The notes under the pieces were generated by a model. The model did not search any database, was not told the DNA's origin, and was given only the letters and a program-made list of their open reading frames with translations. 64,000 nt of DNA from positions 1 through 64,000 of the forward strand of contig JAGWRO010000018.1 of NCBI GenBank assembly GCA_028876495.1, written 5' to 3'. How positions within the stretch are numbered: position 1 is the stretch's first letter; every line of letters begins with the position of its first letter. The DNA is from Bacteroidota bacterium. Its GTDB lineage: Bacteria; Bacteroidota; Bacteroidia; Chitinophagales; Chitinophagaceae. Of the stretch, positions 8,317 to 16,680 are shown piece after piece. The translations under genes were made by a program, and so were the position numbers.

Positions 8317-8718
8317 ATGTTAAAAAACGGTTTTATTTTCTTTTTTGTTGTTACCGGTATTTTTTTTACCAGTTGCGGCAAAAAAACAGTTCCATCAAAA
8401 ACAGCATCAGTTATTCCCGCTGAAAGTAATACCTCAGGAGCCAATGCAAAAAAAGTAAAGCCTGTTCCCGAGCCGCCAAAAGCTGATACAGTGGCAGTAG
8501 CACCGGCACCAGAGGAAAAGCCTGCTCCTAAACCTCAGCCCAAGCCGGATTTTCCGAAAGTGATCACCGTTAATGATAATGCAGCAAGTAAAAGTATTGA
8601 TGGACGCTTGTTTTACGATGTTCTCGGGCACAGGTACTGGAAAAATTATAACGACGGGAAATATTATTTGTTTGACAAATCAATGTACAGCAATCCCGAT
8701 TTCACGCCGCCAAAATAA
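8317..8718 (+). CDS. Predicted lipoprotein with Pro/Lys-rich linker
   Basis: A 133-residue protein. Residues 1-20 form a lipoprotein signal with lipobox FFTSC (Cys20). Residues 45-85 are a Pro/Ala/Lys-rich, probably extended linker (PEPPKADTVAVAPAPEEKPAP). Residues 85-133 form a compact C-terminal segment rich in Tyr and Asp (DGRLFYDVLGHRYWKNYNDGKYYLFD). The layout suggests an envelope lipoprotein with a small surface or periplasmic domain held off the membrane by the linker. I do not recognise the family and no function is proposed. It stands alone between the small minus-strand lipoprotein and the cold-shock-domain gene. Confidence 0.7.
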   Translation: MLKNGFIFFFVVTGIFFTSCGKKTVPSKTASVIPAESNTSGANAKKVKPVPEPPKADTVAVAPAPEEKPAPKPQPKPDFPKVITVNDNAASKSIDGRLFYDVLGHRYWKNYNDGKYYLFDKSMYSNPDFTPPK

Positions 8719-8792
8719 AATTTTTTATTTCTTTTTTTTGTATTCTTAACTTCTGATCGAACAATTATCAGTGAAGAAGAAGATTAATATTG

Positions 8793-8800
8793 TATCTTTG
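8793..8800 (+). promoter_or_regulatory. -7 box of the cold-shock-domain gene
   Basis: TATCTTTG matches TAnnTTTG exactly and lies 73 bp before the ATG at 8873. No clear -33 TTTG is visible. Its position inside the longer open frame (from a GTG at 8771) argues for the later ATG as the real start. Confidence 0.5.
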
Positions 8801-8872
8801 AAAGATCAGGGTATTATTATCATCCTCTTCATTCACGATTCATCAGAATCAAAAAAAAAATCAAGGGAATTT

Positions 8873-9313
8873 ATGGCAGAAACATGGAATAAGAAAGAAC
8901 GCGAAAAAAGAAAAAGACAAAACAAAAAAGACAAAGCAGAAAAAAAGCAGGAGCGAAGGGAAAACAAGAGTACAGATCCCGAAAGTATGATCGCTTATAT
9001 TGATGAAAATGGTAATCTTTCTTCCAAGCCACCAGATCCCAAGAAAAAAATTGTTGTAAATGTGGAGGACATAGAAATAGGTGTTCCCAAACAAGAAGAA
9101 CTCAATCCTGAAGACCTTATCCGCACGGGTGTAGTAACTTTTTTCAACAATGATAAAGGTTATGGTTTTATAAAAGATAAAGAAACACAGGAAAGTGTTT
9201 TTGTTCATATCAATTCTTTATCAGAACCGATCAAAGAAAATAATATTGTTTCTTTTGAAACAGAGATGGGGCCGAAAGGCGCTAATGCCATCAATGTGAA
9301 ACTGGTTAAATAA
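8873..9313 (+). CDS. Cold-shock-domain protein with a basic N-terminal tail
   Basis: A 146-residue protein in two parts. The first 45 residues are highly charged (KKEREKRKRQNKKDKAEKKQ) and probably bind RNA or form a helix. The last 65 residues are a cold-shock domain, GVVTFFNNDKGYGFIKD (RNP1-like KGYGFI) followed by VFVHINSL (RNP2-like). It should bind RNA or single-stranded DNA. The frame is open back to a GTG at 8771, but the ATG at 8873 is chosen because the family starts MAxTWNKKERE and because a TAnnTTTG box lies between the two candidates. It ends with a strong terminator. Related to the longer Bacteroidota cold-shock proteins rather than to the 67-residue CspA type. Confidence 0.88.
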   Translation: MAETWNKKEREKRKRQNKKDKAEKKQERRENKSTDPESMIAYIDENGNLSSKPPDPKKKIVVNVEDIEIGVPKQEELNPEDLIRTGVVTFFNNDKGYGFIKDKETQESVFVHINSLSEPIKENNIVSFETEMGPKGANAINVKLVK

Positions 9314-9342
9314 AAGTTCACTTTAAATAATCGTATTAAACA

Positions 9343-9384
9343 AAAAACAAAAATAGAAACCTAAGTGTTTCTATTTTTGTTTTT
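9343..9384 (+). terminator. Long-stem terminator after the cold-shock-domain gene
   Basis: A perfect 18-bp inverted repeat, left arm 9343-9360 and right arm 9367-9384, 6-nt loop CTAAGT, ending in GTTTTT. It starts 29 bp past the stop codon. Its near-symmetry could also stop transcription from the other strand. Confidence 0.85.
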
Positions 9385-9412
9385 AGCCCTTCGACAGGCT
9401 CAGGGTGACAAC
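9385..9412. repeat. Intergenic repeat with core TTCGACAGGCTCAGG
   Basis: The GC-richer motif TTCGACAGGCTCAGGGTGAC stands between the terminator and the msrA promoter, in otherwise AT-rich sequence. The same motif is familiar to me as an interspersed sequence in many bacterial genomes. Only one copy is in this window. Flanking CCCTT bases give it slight dyad symmetry. Confidence 0.5.
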
Positions 9413-9419
9413 CCTTTGT

Positions 9420-9427
9420 TATATTTG
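9420..9427 (+). promoter_or_regulatory. -7 box of msrA
   Basis: TATATTTG fits TAnnTTTG and lies 19 bp ahead of the ATG at 9446. The -33 region falls inside the TTCGACAGG repeat and has no clear TTTG. Confidence 0.5.
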
Positions 9428-9445
9428 TAAAACAAAAAAGCTAAA

Positions 9446-9997
9446 ATGAGTGATCATTCAAATTTAGAAACTGCCACCTTTGCGAACGGATGTTTCTGGT
9501 GCACAGAAGCAGTTTTCCAGGAACTAAAAGGCGTTGAAAAGGTAACCAGCGGTTACTCCGGAGGCCATGTGGAAAACCCAACCTACGAGCAGGTTTGCAA
9601 TAAAGATACCGGTCATGCTGAATGTTTGCAAATTGAATACGATCCGCAGCAAATTTCTTTTGATGAATTGTTGGAAGTTTTTTGGAAAACGCACGATCCT
9701 ACCACGCTCAACCGGCAGGGGAATGATGTAGGCCCGCAATACCGTAGCGCCATTTTTTATCATACTGAAGAGCAAAAGGAAAAAGCGGAAAAATATAAAG
9801 CGGAATTGAATGCCAGTGGTGTTTTTAATTCACCCATCGTTACAGCTATCGAACCATTCACTGTTTTTTACCCTGCCGAAAATTACCATTCTTATTATTA
9901 CAAAAGAAATTCATCGCAGCCTTATTGCTATTATGTGATAAAACCTAAAATGGAAAAATTTAAAAAAGTATTTTCGGACAAGCTAAAAGTAAACTAA
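9446..9997 (+). CDS. msrA: Peptide methionine (S)-S-oxide reductase
   Basis: Repairs oxidised methionine, reducing the S-epimer of methionine sulfoxide. The 183 residues contain the family signature GCFWCTEAVF with catalytic Cys16, followed by GYSGGHVENPTYEQVC and HAECLQIEYDP with the substrate-binding Glu and Tyr. A further Cys near the C terminus (QPYCYYVI) may act in resolving the disulfide. There is no signal peptide, so it is cytoplasmic, and no MsrB domain is fused. The 3' end overlaps the stop of the convergent PAS gene by 4 bp. Confidence 0.96.
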   Translation: MSDHSNLETATFANGCFWCTEAVFQELKGVEKVTSGYSGGHVENPTYEQVCNKDTGHAECLQIEYDPQQISFDELLEVFWKTHDPTTLNRQGNDVGPQYRSAIFYHTEEQKEKAEKYKAELNASGVFNSPIVTAIEPFTVFYPAENYHSYYYKRNSSQPYCYYVIKPKMEKFKKVFSDKLKVN

Positions 9998-10473
9998 CCG
10001 GCAACATTCCATCTTGCCTGGATACTTTTAGAGATATTTATAAGCGTATTCATCGATCTCTTTTCGCCTTTATCCGATTCATAAATTATGGAAGAAATCC
10101 GGCATGGAAATCTTTCTCCTGATTTTTTAATACATCTTATTTCTGCTTTGGCAATTCCTTTCTGTTTTCTTTCATTGATAAACGAAATGAATGCCGGGTC
10201 ATTTGTTTCAAAAAGATCGGCCGGTTTTATCTGTTCCGTTTCCGGAATTGAAAATCCAAATAATTGGGAGAATTTCTTATTGAATTTAATAACCTTGCCA
10301 CCTCCGTTACCAATATACATGGCGTGAAAAGCATTTTCGTAAACGGCATCGTACAATTGCCCTGTTGTAATACAATCAGGCTCATTTATGTCAATAGCCT
10401 TTAAAGGAGCGGAGGAGGTTGGTGTTTGAACGGAAATAATTTCGGGAGTTATAATATTTGATGGGTTATCCAT
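9994..10473 (-). CDS. Single PAS-domain protein
   Basis: A 159-residue protein. The first 35 residues are low in structure. Residues 38-155 form a PAS domain (LYDAVYENAFHAMYIGNGGGKVIKFNKKF, FGFSIPE, then a PAC-like end with RCIKKSGERFPCRIS). There is no kinase, cyclase or DNA-binding domain, so it may be a stand-alone sensor or partner that works through protein contacts. It is monocistronic and convergent with msrA. Ligand and partner are not visible from the sequence. A fragment of a larger sensor is possible, but the start and stop look natural. Confidence 0.75.
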   Translation of the reverse strand: MDNPSNIITPEIISVQTPTSSAPLKAIDINEPDCITTGQLYDAVYENAFHAMYIGNGGGKVIKFNKKFSQLFGFSIPETEQIKPADLFETNDPAFISFINERKQKGIAKAEIRCIKKSGERFPCRISSIIYESDKGEKRSMNTLINISKSIQARWNVAG

Positions 10474-10619
10474 GGGTTGGCTTTATAGGATATCTATGAA
10501 TTGCAATTACCATGCTATAAAAGAAAATAAAGCCGGATTTAACAGTAAAACGGTGCAGGATCATGTGGGGCTTTCAAAAAAATAACCTGCAATGGATAAA
10601 TAACCTGCAAAGGAAGGCC

Positions 10620-11366
10620 TTAAGCAGGGATGTGAAGTGGTTTTAGCTTAATGATCCTGATAAAATGCAAGCCCCTCATTATCTGATAGGTGAAGTCGAA
10701 CTCGAACCATTTTTTAGCAAAGTTGGGGTCCATCTTTTTAAAATGATGGTTATTTTGAAATAATTCTCCCATCATTACAATGCCAAATGGAGTTGTATTT
10801 TTTGAATGATCACCATTGTTATAATTGCTGTATCCCAGTTTGTGCCCAAACCAGTTTACGATTGCTCCCTGTATAGGCCCCATTAAAAAATGAACAGGCA
10901 ACAATAAAAACCACCAGTAATTGGGAGCGAAGATAACATAGAAGGCTACGTAAAAGGCGCTAAAACCTAACCGGGTAACCCAGTGATTCCCTATTTTATC
11001 CAGCCTGTCCCATACCGGAATATATTCTTCCGTGAATTGAGGATCGGGTAAATTTTCACCTGTAACAAATGAACTAAATATCTTAGCTGTGTGCATCATC
11101 ATCTGCCAGATATCTTTAAAAAAATGGGGCGAATGAGGATCTTGTTTGGTATCACTATAAGTATGATGCATACGATGCATGACCGCATAAGCCCTGGGCA
11201 CCAAAAAAGAAGACCCCTGTACAAACCATGTCAGAAAGTAAAACGTTTTCTCCCAGCGCCTGCTGGTGGTATACATTTGGTGAGAAGCGAACCTGTGGAG
11301 AAAAAAGGAATGAAAAAATAGAGAAAAGAACCAATGGCCAAAGAAAAAAAGAAGGATAAGAAACAT
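10620..11366 (-). CDS. Membrane fatty acid desaturase (acyl-CoA desaturase type)
   Basis: A 248-residue membrane di-iron enzyme, predicted to introduce a double bond into an acyl chain. All three histidine boxes are present: H24RFASH29, H64RMHH68 and NNHH ending at residue 208. Hydrophobic segments at about 2-22, 42-56 and 130-175 give the usual helix hairpins. It is shorter than many delta-9 desaturases, which start further upstream, but no extra in-frame N-terminal sequence with a start codon stands out. It is monocistronic, followed by the PAS gene on the same strand after a 146-bp gap. Position specificity (delta-9 is most likely) is inferred. Confidence 0.88.
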   Translation of the reverse strand: MFLILLFFFGHWFFSLFFHSFFLHRFASHQMYTTSRRWEKTFYFLTWFVQGSSFLVPRAYAVMHRMHHTYSDTKQDPHSPHFFKDIWQMMMHTAKIFSSFVTGENLPDPQFTEEYIPVWDRLDKIGNHWVTRLGFSAFYVAFYVIFAPNYWWFLLLPVHFLMGPIQGAIVNWFGHKLGYSNYNNGDHSKNTTPFGIVMMGELFQNNHHFKKMDPNFAKKWFEFDFTYQIMRGLHFIRIIKLKPLHIPA

Positions 11367-11387
11367 TTAAAGGATTAAGAGTGGGAA

Positions 11388-11405
11388 AAGCGTAAAGATA
11401 CGCTT
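11388..11405 (-). terminator. Possible terminator of the peptide-binding protein gene
   Basis: Perfect 7-bp stem AAGCGTA (11388-11394) / TACGCTT (11399-11405) with a 4-nt loop. On the minus strand it is followed by TTTTCCC, a short U tract. It is 57 bp downstream of the minus-strand gene ending at 11462. Confidence 0.4.
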
Positions 11406-11461
11406 AATTAATTTATAACGGTTTTGTATATACGAAAATTAACCTTTTGGAAAACCGGTCA

Positions 11462-13126
11462 TCATTTCTCCAACTTTACTCTTCTCAGTTCCAACAGGTT
11501 CAAACCATTGGGAATAAAATTCTTTACATAAGGATGCACGAGCCAAATCACCATATCGTACCATAATGGAACAACAGGTGCATCTTTTATCATCAACTGA
11601 TCAGCCTGGCGGTAAAGGCTGTATCGCACTGAGTCATTTTTTTCGGATAAGGCTTCTTCATACAATTTATCGAACCCGGGATTGTTGTAGCGCGTATAAT
11701 TGGGAGGGGCAGGGTTTTTTCCATAGAAAACACTGAGGAAATTTTCTGCATCCGGATAATCGGCGATCCAGCTACCGCGAAAGAACAACGCTTCTGATTG
11801 GGCAGTTTGCTCCAGCAGCAAACTTTTCTGAACCACTTCTACATTTATCGTGATGCCTATTTGCTGCAATTCGTTGGCAATATAGCTGGCGAGATCGGCA
11901 TACAAAGGTACCGTCAGCAGTTTTATTGGAGGCAATCCCACACCGTTTGGATAACCGGCTTCTTTCAATAGCTCCAAAGCCTTCGCGGGATCATAATGAT
12001 AACCTTTCACCGCCGAGGAATCAAAGGAAGGAAATGCTGCAGGAATAAAACCGCTTTCTGCCGGAATGCCAATTGAATTGCGAATGTAGAGGATCATTTT
12101 TCTCCTGTTGAACCCGTAATTGATGGCCTTGCGGATACGAACATCTTTCAAAGGCGAATTTTTTACGATGCTTAAACTGCTGTCACATAAAAATCCCAGG
12201 TATTCGGTGGTAAGTGCAGGGTGTTTTACCAATACAATTTTCCCTTCCCATTCTTTACGAAGTGTTCCTGCTTTCGTAAGTACTTCATCTTTAAAGGAAG
12301 GATCAATTTCGTTTACAAAATCAAGCCGCTTTTGCTGGAACTCTAAAAATTCTGTTGCCTTGTTCTGCAGAAAAGTTACTTTTATCCCGTCCAGGTAAGG
12401 GAGCCTTGTGCCCGCACTGTCTTTTTCAAAATAACGAGGATTTTTTTTGAGCACCAGTGCCTGGCCTTCTTCCCAGGCTACCATTTCAAAAGGGCCGGTT
12501 CCACAGGGATGACGTCGAAAATCTTTTCCATACTTTTCAACTACTTCCCGCGGTATTACCGAGCAATATTGCATGCTCATCACGCCGAGAATAGGATGAA
12601 ACGGTTTTAATAATTTTAACTGAAAGGTAGTATCATCAATTGCTTTAAAAGGTTCTGTTGTGTCTACTCTGCCGTTAAATATCCATGCGCCGCTGCTGGC
12701 GGTATTTTTATCCATGATGCGCGAGAAACTATACACCACATCAGTGGCGGTCATTTTTCTTCCTTTTCCATTTGGAAAGGCCGGGTTATCCTGGAAATAC
12801 ACATCATTGCGCAGGTGAAAGGTAAAGGTGAGGTTATCAGCAGAAATATCCCAGCTTTTGGCAAGTGAAGGAACCAGGTTTAAATTGTCGTCGATTTGTA
12901 CCAATGTATTGTAGATTTGGTGTACCGCCCACATGATCGATTGGTTTTTTGCAAAGGCAGGATCAAGCGTCCCAATACCGGATTGTTCATTGTAGCGGAA
13001 AATATTTTTGTCGCTTTGATGGTGAGAGCATGAGGAAGTAAACAGCAACAAGAAAAAAAGCAGGGAAAGAAAATTGTTTCGGAACATTTTTATCAGGGGT
13101 AAAGAGATTTGTTTTTTTAACTTCAT
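11462..13126 (-). CDS. Peptide ABC transporter substrate-binding lipoprotein (family 5)
   Basis: A 554-residue extracytoplasmic solute-binding protein of the DppA/OppA class. The N terminus has a lipoprotein signal with lipobox FTSSC (Cys at about residue 33, or 20 if the second Met at 13087 is used; the shorter start gives a more usual signal). The domain order is typical: GIGTLDPAFAKN, LVQIDDNLNLVPSLAKSWDIS, TFHLRNDVYFQD, then KNNPRYF-like and AINYGFNRRKMI blocks. It should bind oligopeptides or similar solutes. No permease or ATPase genes are adjacent, so partners lie elsewhere. It is divergent from the M1 peptidase, which fits a shared role in peptide use. Confidence 0.9.
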   Translation of the reverse strand: MKLKKQISLPLIKMFRNNFLSLLFFLLLFTSSCSHHQSDKNIFRYNEQSGIGTLDPAFAKNQSIMWAVHQIYNTLVQIDDNLNLVPSLAKSWDISADNLTFTFHLRNDVYFQDNPAFPNGKGRKMTATDVVYSFSRIMDKNTASSGAWIFNGRVDTTEPFKAIDDTTFQLKLLKPFHPILGVMSMQYCSVIPREVVEKYGKDFRRHPCGTGPFEMVAWEEGQALVLKKNPRYFEKDSAGTRLPYLDGIKVTFLQNKATEFLEFQQKRLDFVNEIDPSFKDEVLTKAGTLRKEWEGKIVLVKHPALTTEYLGFLCDSSLSIVKNSPLKDVRIRKAINYGFNRRKMILYIRNSIGIPAESGFIPAAFPSFDSSAVKGYHYDPAKALELLKEAGYPNGVGLPPIKLLTVPLYADLASYIANELQQIGITINVEVVQKSLLLEQTAQSEALFFRGSWIADYPDAENFLSVFYGKNPAPPNYTRYNNPGFDKLYEEALSEKNDSVRYSLYRQADQLMIKDAPVVPLWYDMVIWLVHPYVKNFIPNGLNLLELRRVKLEK

Positions 13127-13155
13127 CTTTGTTTATAAAAAAATAAATTTAGTAA

Positions 13156-14904
13156 ATGAAAAAGAGAATTGCAGTTTTAAGTTTCATGTTGATTGGATTT
13201 AATGTTTTGGTTGCCCAAAATTTTACCCATGCCGATACCTTGCGTGGAAGCAATGGCCCGGGCAGATCATGGTGGAATGCTACCAAATACGATTTGCATG
13301 TGAAGTTTGATTTTGGCGACAGTAGCATCAGCGGCTATAATGTGATCAGCTATGCCCCACTTACAAAAAATCACGCCGGCTATTTCCAGATCGATCTGCA
13401 GGAACCTATGCAAATGGATTCTGCTATTTTGGAAACAGGATCGCTCCAATATCCTTTACATAAAACGAAACTTTCTTTTACACGCGATGGGAACGTTTTT
13501 TTTGTTTACCTGCCGGATACACCGGTAATTACCGCCAAACATGATATTAACACCATCATGATCACCGCCAAAAGTGCTAAAGCGAAACCTGCAGCTAATC
13601 TTATTCCCGAAGTTTTCAACCTCGTTATTTATTATCACGGAAAACCACGGATTGCGAAAAAGGCGCCATGGGACGGAGGTTTTGTTTGGAAAAGAGATAA
13701 GGCAGGTAATCCCTGGGTTGGGGTTACCAGCCAGGGTTGGGGCGCCAGTGTTTGGTACCCGTGTAAAGATTACCAGGGTGACGAACCGGATAGTGCAGAA
13801 ATGCATTTTACAGCTCCCTCCGATTTGATTACCGTAAGCAACGGAAGATTGAGAAGTATAAAAATAGCGGGCGACGGAAACAGCGTCTATACATGGGCGG
13901 TAGTAAGTCCGATCAACAATTATGACATCACTTTTTATATTGGAAAGTATGTTCATTTTGGCCAAATTTATAAAGGAGAGAAAGGAAATCTTACCATGGA
14001 TTATTGGGTACTGGATTCAAATTTAACCAAAGCGAAAGAACAATTTAAGGATGCGCCGAGGATGATGAAAGCCTTTGAATATTGGTTTGGCCCTTATCCA
14101 TTTTATAAAGACGGGTACAAACTGGTAGATGCTCCTTATTTGGGAATGGAACACCAAAGTGCCATAGCTTATGGAAACCATTACCTGGAGGGTTATGCCG
14201 GCCGTGACCTTTCGGGCAGCGGCTGGGGATTGAAATGGGATTTTATCATCGTGCATGAGAGCGCGCATGAGTGGTTTGGTAATAATATCACTTCAAAAGA
14301 TCTTGCGGATATGTGGATACACGAATCGTTTGCCAATTATGCCGAAGCGCTTTTCACTGAATATTATTATGGCAAAAAAGCGGGCGATGAATATGTGATA
14401 GGCGTAAGAAAAAATATCCGGAATGATAAGCCGATCATTGCACACTATGGTGTAAATGAAGAGGGTAGTGGCGACATGTATTATAAAGGCGGCAACATGA
14501 TTCACACAATCAGGCAGATCATTAATAATGATGTGAAGTTCAGGAATATTTTAAGAGGATTGAATAAAACATTTTACCACCAGACCGTCACCACCAAACA
14601 GGTTGAGGATTATATCAGCCACCAGGCAGGAATTAATTTTTCAAAAGTATTTGACCAGTACCTGCGCACAACTAAAATCCCTGAGTTGGAATATAAAAAA
14701 GAAAAAGGGCGGGTTTATTATCGCTGGACCAATTGTGTGGATGGGTTTAATATGCCTGTAAAAATATATGACCAAAGCGGGAAATTAATCTTTATTTATC
14801 CAACTGAAAAATACCGGGAAGCTAAGGCAAATGTGAAAGACATTAAAGTGGATGAAAATTTTTATGTAACCACAAAGGATGAGTCGGAGCAGGATAATGA
14901 ATAA
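13156..14904 (+). CDS. Secreted M1 family metallopeptidase
   Basis: A 582-residue zinc aminopeptidase-like protein with a signal peptide (residues 1-20, ending VLVAQ). The zinc site is complete: H367-E368-S-A-H371 and, 18 residues later, Glu390 in WIHES. The exopeptidase motif appears as LGMEHQSAIAYG, with His in place of the usual Asn of GxMEN. N-terminal beta-sandwich blocks (YDLHVKFDF, ISGYNVISYAPL) match the M1 fold. It should act in the periplasm or outside the cell, trimming peptides. The 29-bp spacer to the divergent peptide-binding lipoprotein gene suggests shared control. Confidence 0.92.
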   Translation: MKKRIAVLSFMLIGFNVLVAQNFTHADTLRGSNGPGRSWWNATKYDLHVKFDFGDSSISGYNVISYAPLTKNHAGYFQIDLQEPMQMDSAILETGSLQYPLHKTKLSFTRDGNVFFVYLPDTPVITAKHDINTIMITAKSAKAKPAANLIPEVFNLVIYYHGKPRIAKKAPWDGGFVWKRDKAGNPWVGVTSQGWGASVWYPCKDYQGDEPDSAEMHFTAPSDLITVSNGRLRSIKIAGDGNSVYTWAVVSPINNYDITFYIGKYVHFGQIYKGEKGNLTMDYWVLDSNLTKAKEQFKDAPRMMKAFEYWFGPYPFYKDGYKLVDAPYLGMEHQSAIAYGNHYLEGYAGRDLSGSGWGLKWDFIIVHESAHEWFGNNITSKDLADMWIHESFANYAEALFTEYYYGKKAGDEYVIGVRKNIRNDKPIIAHYGVNEEGSGDMYYKGGNMIHTIRQIINNDVKFRNILRGLNKTFYHQTVTTKQVEDYISHQAGINFSKVFDQYLRTTKIPELEYKKEKGRVYYRWTNCVDGFNMPVKIYDQSGKLIFIYPTEKYREAKANVKDIKVDENFYVTTKDESEQDNE

Positions 14905-14991
14905 GAGCGAAATAAGAATTCTTATAAAAAGTTGTTTTACTGTAAATTATTCTTTTACTGTTGGCGTTAGCTTTTCTAATTAAAATTCTGC

Positions 14992-15079
14992 TATGCCAAG
15001 CTGCTTGTGGGCGGTGGAGACAACGCCCACGGCGGACTGCCCAGGTTGGTGTCCACCAACCGGTGACAATTTGAAATGC
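14992..15079 (+). repeat. Interspersed double-hairpin repeat, copy 2
   Basis: Contains a GTGGGCG (15007-15013) / CGCCCAC (15024-15030) hairpin, then GGCGG, then a GGTTGG / CCAACC hairpin (15044-15061) and the end motif gacaatttgaaatg (15065-15078). It is the best-preserved copy on its right side and aligns with the minus strand of copy 1. It starts about 90 bp after the M1 peptidase stop. Confidence 0.85.
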
Positions 15080-15145
15080 ACCTCATTCTATTCAAAATCC
15101 TGGCAGAATAATTTTTTACGCTAATTTAGACGCTTAAAGTTATCT

Positions 15146-16660
15146 ATGTCGCAGGTAAGAAAGCAAAGTATCATTTCCACGGTTTTTGTTTACGCAGGTT
15201 TTTTTATAGGGTTTATAAACACGTATTTATTTACCAGGCAGGGATCTGTATTTACCCCGACAGAATATGGTCTCACCAACATTTTTATTGCCGTTGGAAA
15301 TTTGATGTATGCTTTCGCCAACCTTGGTATGGTATCAGTAATTTACAAATTTTACCCGTATTACAATGATAATCTCACCAAAAAGAAAAATGATCTTTTA
15401 ACTTGGAGTTTACTGGTAAGTATCATTGGATTTTGTATTGTTGTTCTTGCCGGGATTGTATTTAAAGATTTGGTGATCCGGAAGTTTGGCGGCAATTCAC
15501 CTGAATTTGTACAGTATTACTTTTGGGTATTTCCTTTTGGATTTTCATTATTAATTTTTTCTATCCTCGAGGTGTTTGCCTGGAACATTCGTAAATCCAT
15601 ATTCACTACTTTTTTGAAGGAATTTTTCTTTCGGTTTCTTACGCTTTTGCTGATATTTTTCCTGAGTTTTAAATTGATCAGCAATTTCGACACCTTCATA
15701 AAAATGTATGCATTTAGTTACGGGGTAGTTGCGCTGGTTCTTTTGGCTTATCTCATCTGGAAAAAAGAATTTTATATCACTTTTAGCATTAGCCGTGTAA
15801 CCCAAAAGTTTTATAAGAAAATGATTTCCATGGCTTCGCTCATTTATGTGGGAAGCACCATTTATACCATTGCCGCTTTTATTGATACGATTATTATTAT
15901 GTCTCTTTTGGGAACGGATTCGGTAGGTATCTTTTCGCTGGGATTTGTAATTGCAGGTCTAGTTCAGGCACCGCAAAGAGGCGCTGTGGCTGCCTCTATA
16001 CCGGTATTGTCAAAGGCATGGAAAGATAAAGATTATGAAAAAATTAATTTAATTTACCAGCGTTCAGGCATAAATCTGCTCATTGCTTCGCTGGGAATAT
16101 TTTTAATCATCTGGCTTAATTATGCAGATGCAGTTACCACTTTTAAATTGAAGCCGACCTATATTCAATCAGAATGGATCTTTTTCTTTTTGGGCCTGGC
16201 AAGAGTAGTTGATCTTGGTACCGGTGTTAATTCGCAGATCATTGGCACCTCCACTTTCTGGCGATTCGAGTTTATTAGTGGTATGATCTTACTGTCGCTT
16301 GCAGTTCCGCTCAATTATTATTTGGTGAAACATTATGGCATCATCGGCGCCGGTTATTCAACCTTAATTTCTTTATCAGTTTATAATACCATCCGGATCT
16401 TATTTTTGAAAAGGAAGTTTAATATGCAGCCTTTCAGCCTGAAAACCATTTATGCCATTATTCTGGCCTTCCTGTCTTACCTTATCTGTTATTTTGCTTT
16501 CAAGCCGATGCATGGTTTTTTTGCAATGGTTCTGAAATCCCTGGTCTTTGCTTTATTGTACGGCGGTTCTATTGTATATTTTGATCTTTCGCCCGATGTA
16601 TTGTCTTTGTGGGGAAATGTGAAAAGCAGGGCTACCAAAAAGAAAAATCATGTTTCTTAA
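15146..16660 (+). CDS. Polysaccharide flippase family membrane protein (Wzx/MATE-like)
   Basis: A 504-residue integral membrane protein with about 12-14 hydrophobic segments across its whole length, in the oligosaccharide flippase class (polysaccharide biosynthesis protein). The N terminus, QSIISTVFVYAGFFIGFINTYLFTR, and the block TPTEYGLTNIFIAVGNL are typical of this family. It would move lipid-linked sugars across the inner membrane. It ends with a short basic tail. There are no glycan biosynthesis genes next to it, since ArgS is convergent downstream, so the substrate cannot be deduced. A copy of the hairpin repeat lies just upstream. Confidence 0.8.
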   Translation: MSQVRKQSIISTVFVYAGFFIGFINTYLFTRQGSVFTPTEYGLTNIFIAVGNLMYAFANLGMVSVIYKFYPYYNDNLTKKKNDLLTWSLLVSIIGFCIVVLAGIVFKDLVIRKFGGNSPEFVQYYFWVFPFGFSLLIFSILEVFAWNIRKSIFTTFLKEFFFRFLTLLLIFFLSFKLISNFDTFIKMYAFSYGVVALVLLAYLIWKKEFYITFSISRVTQKFYKKMISMASLIYVGSTIYTIAAFIDTIIIMSLLGTDSVGIFSLGFVIAGLVQAPQRGAVAASIPVLSKAWKDKDYEKINLIYQRSGINLLIASLGIFLIIWLNYADAVTTFKLKPTYIQSEWIFFFLGLARVVDLGTGVNSQIIGTSTFWRFEFISGMILLSLAVPLNYYLVKHYGIIGAGYSTLISLSVYNTIRILFLKRKFNMQPFSLKTIYAIILAFLSYLICYFAFKPMHGFFAMVLKSLVFALLYGGSIVYFDLSPDVLSLWGNVKSRATKKKNHVS

Positions 16661-16680
16661 ATAACCGCATCCATCCGGTG

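Noticed and set aside
13456-13965. 169-residue minus-strand ORF
   Set aside because: It is antisense to the M1 peptidase and shows no domain.
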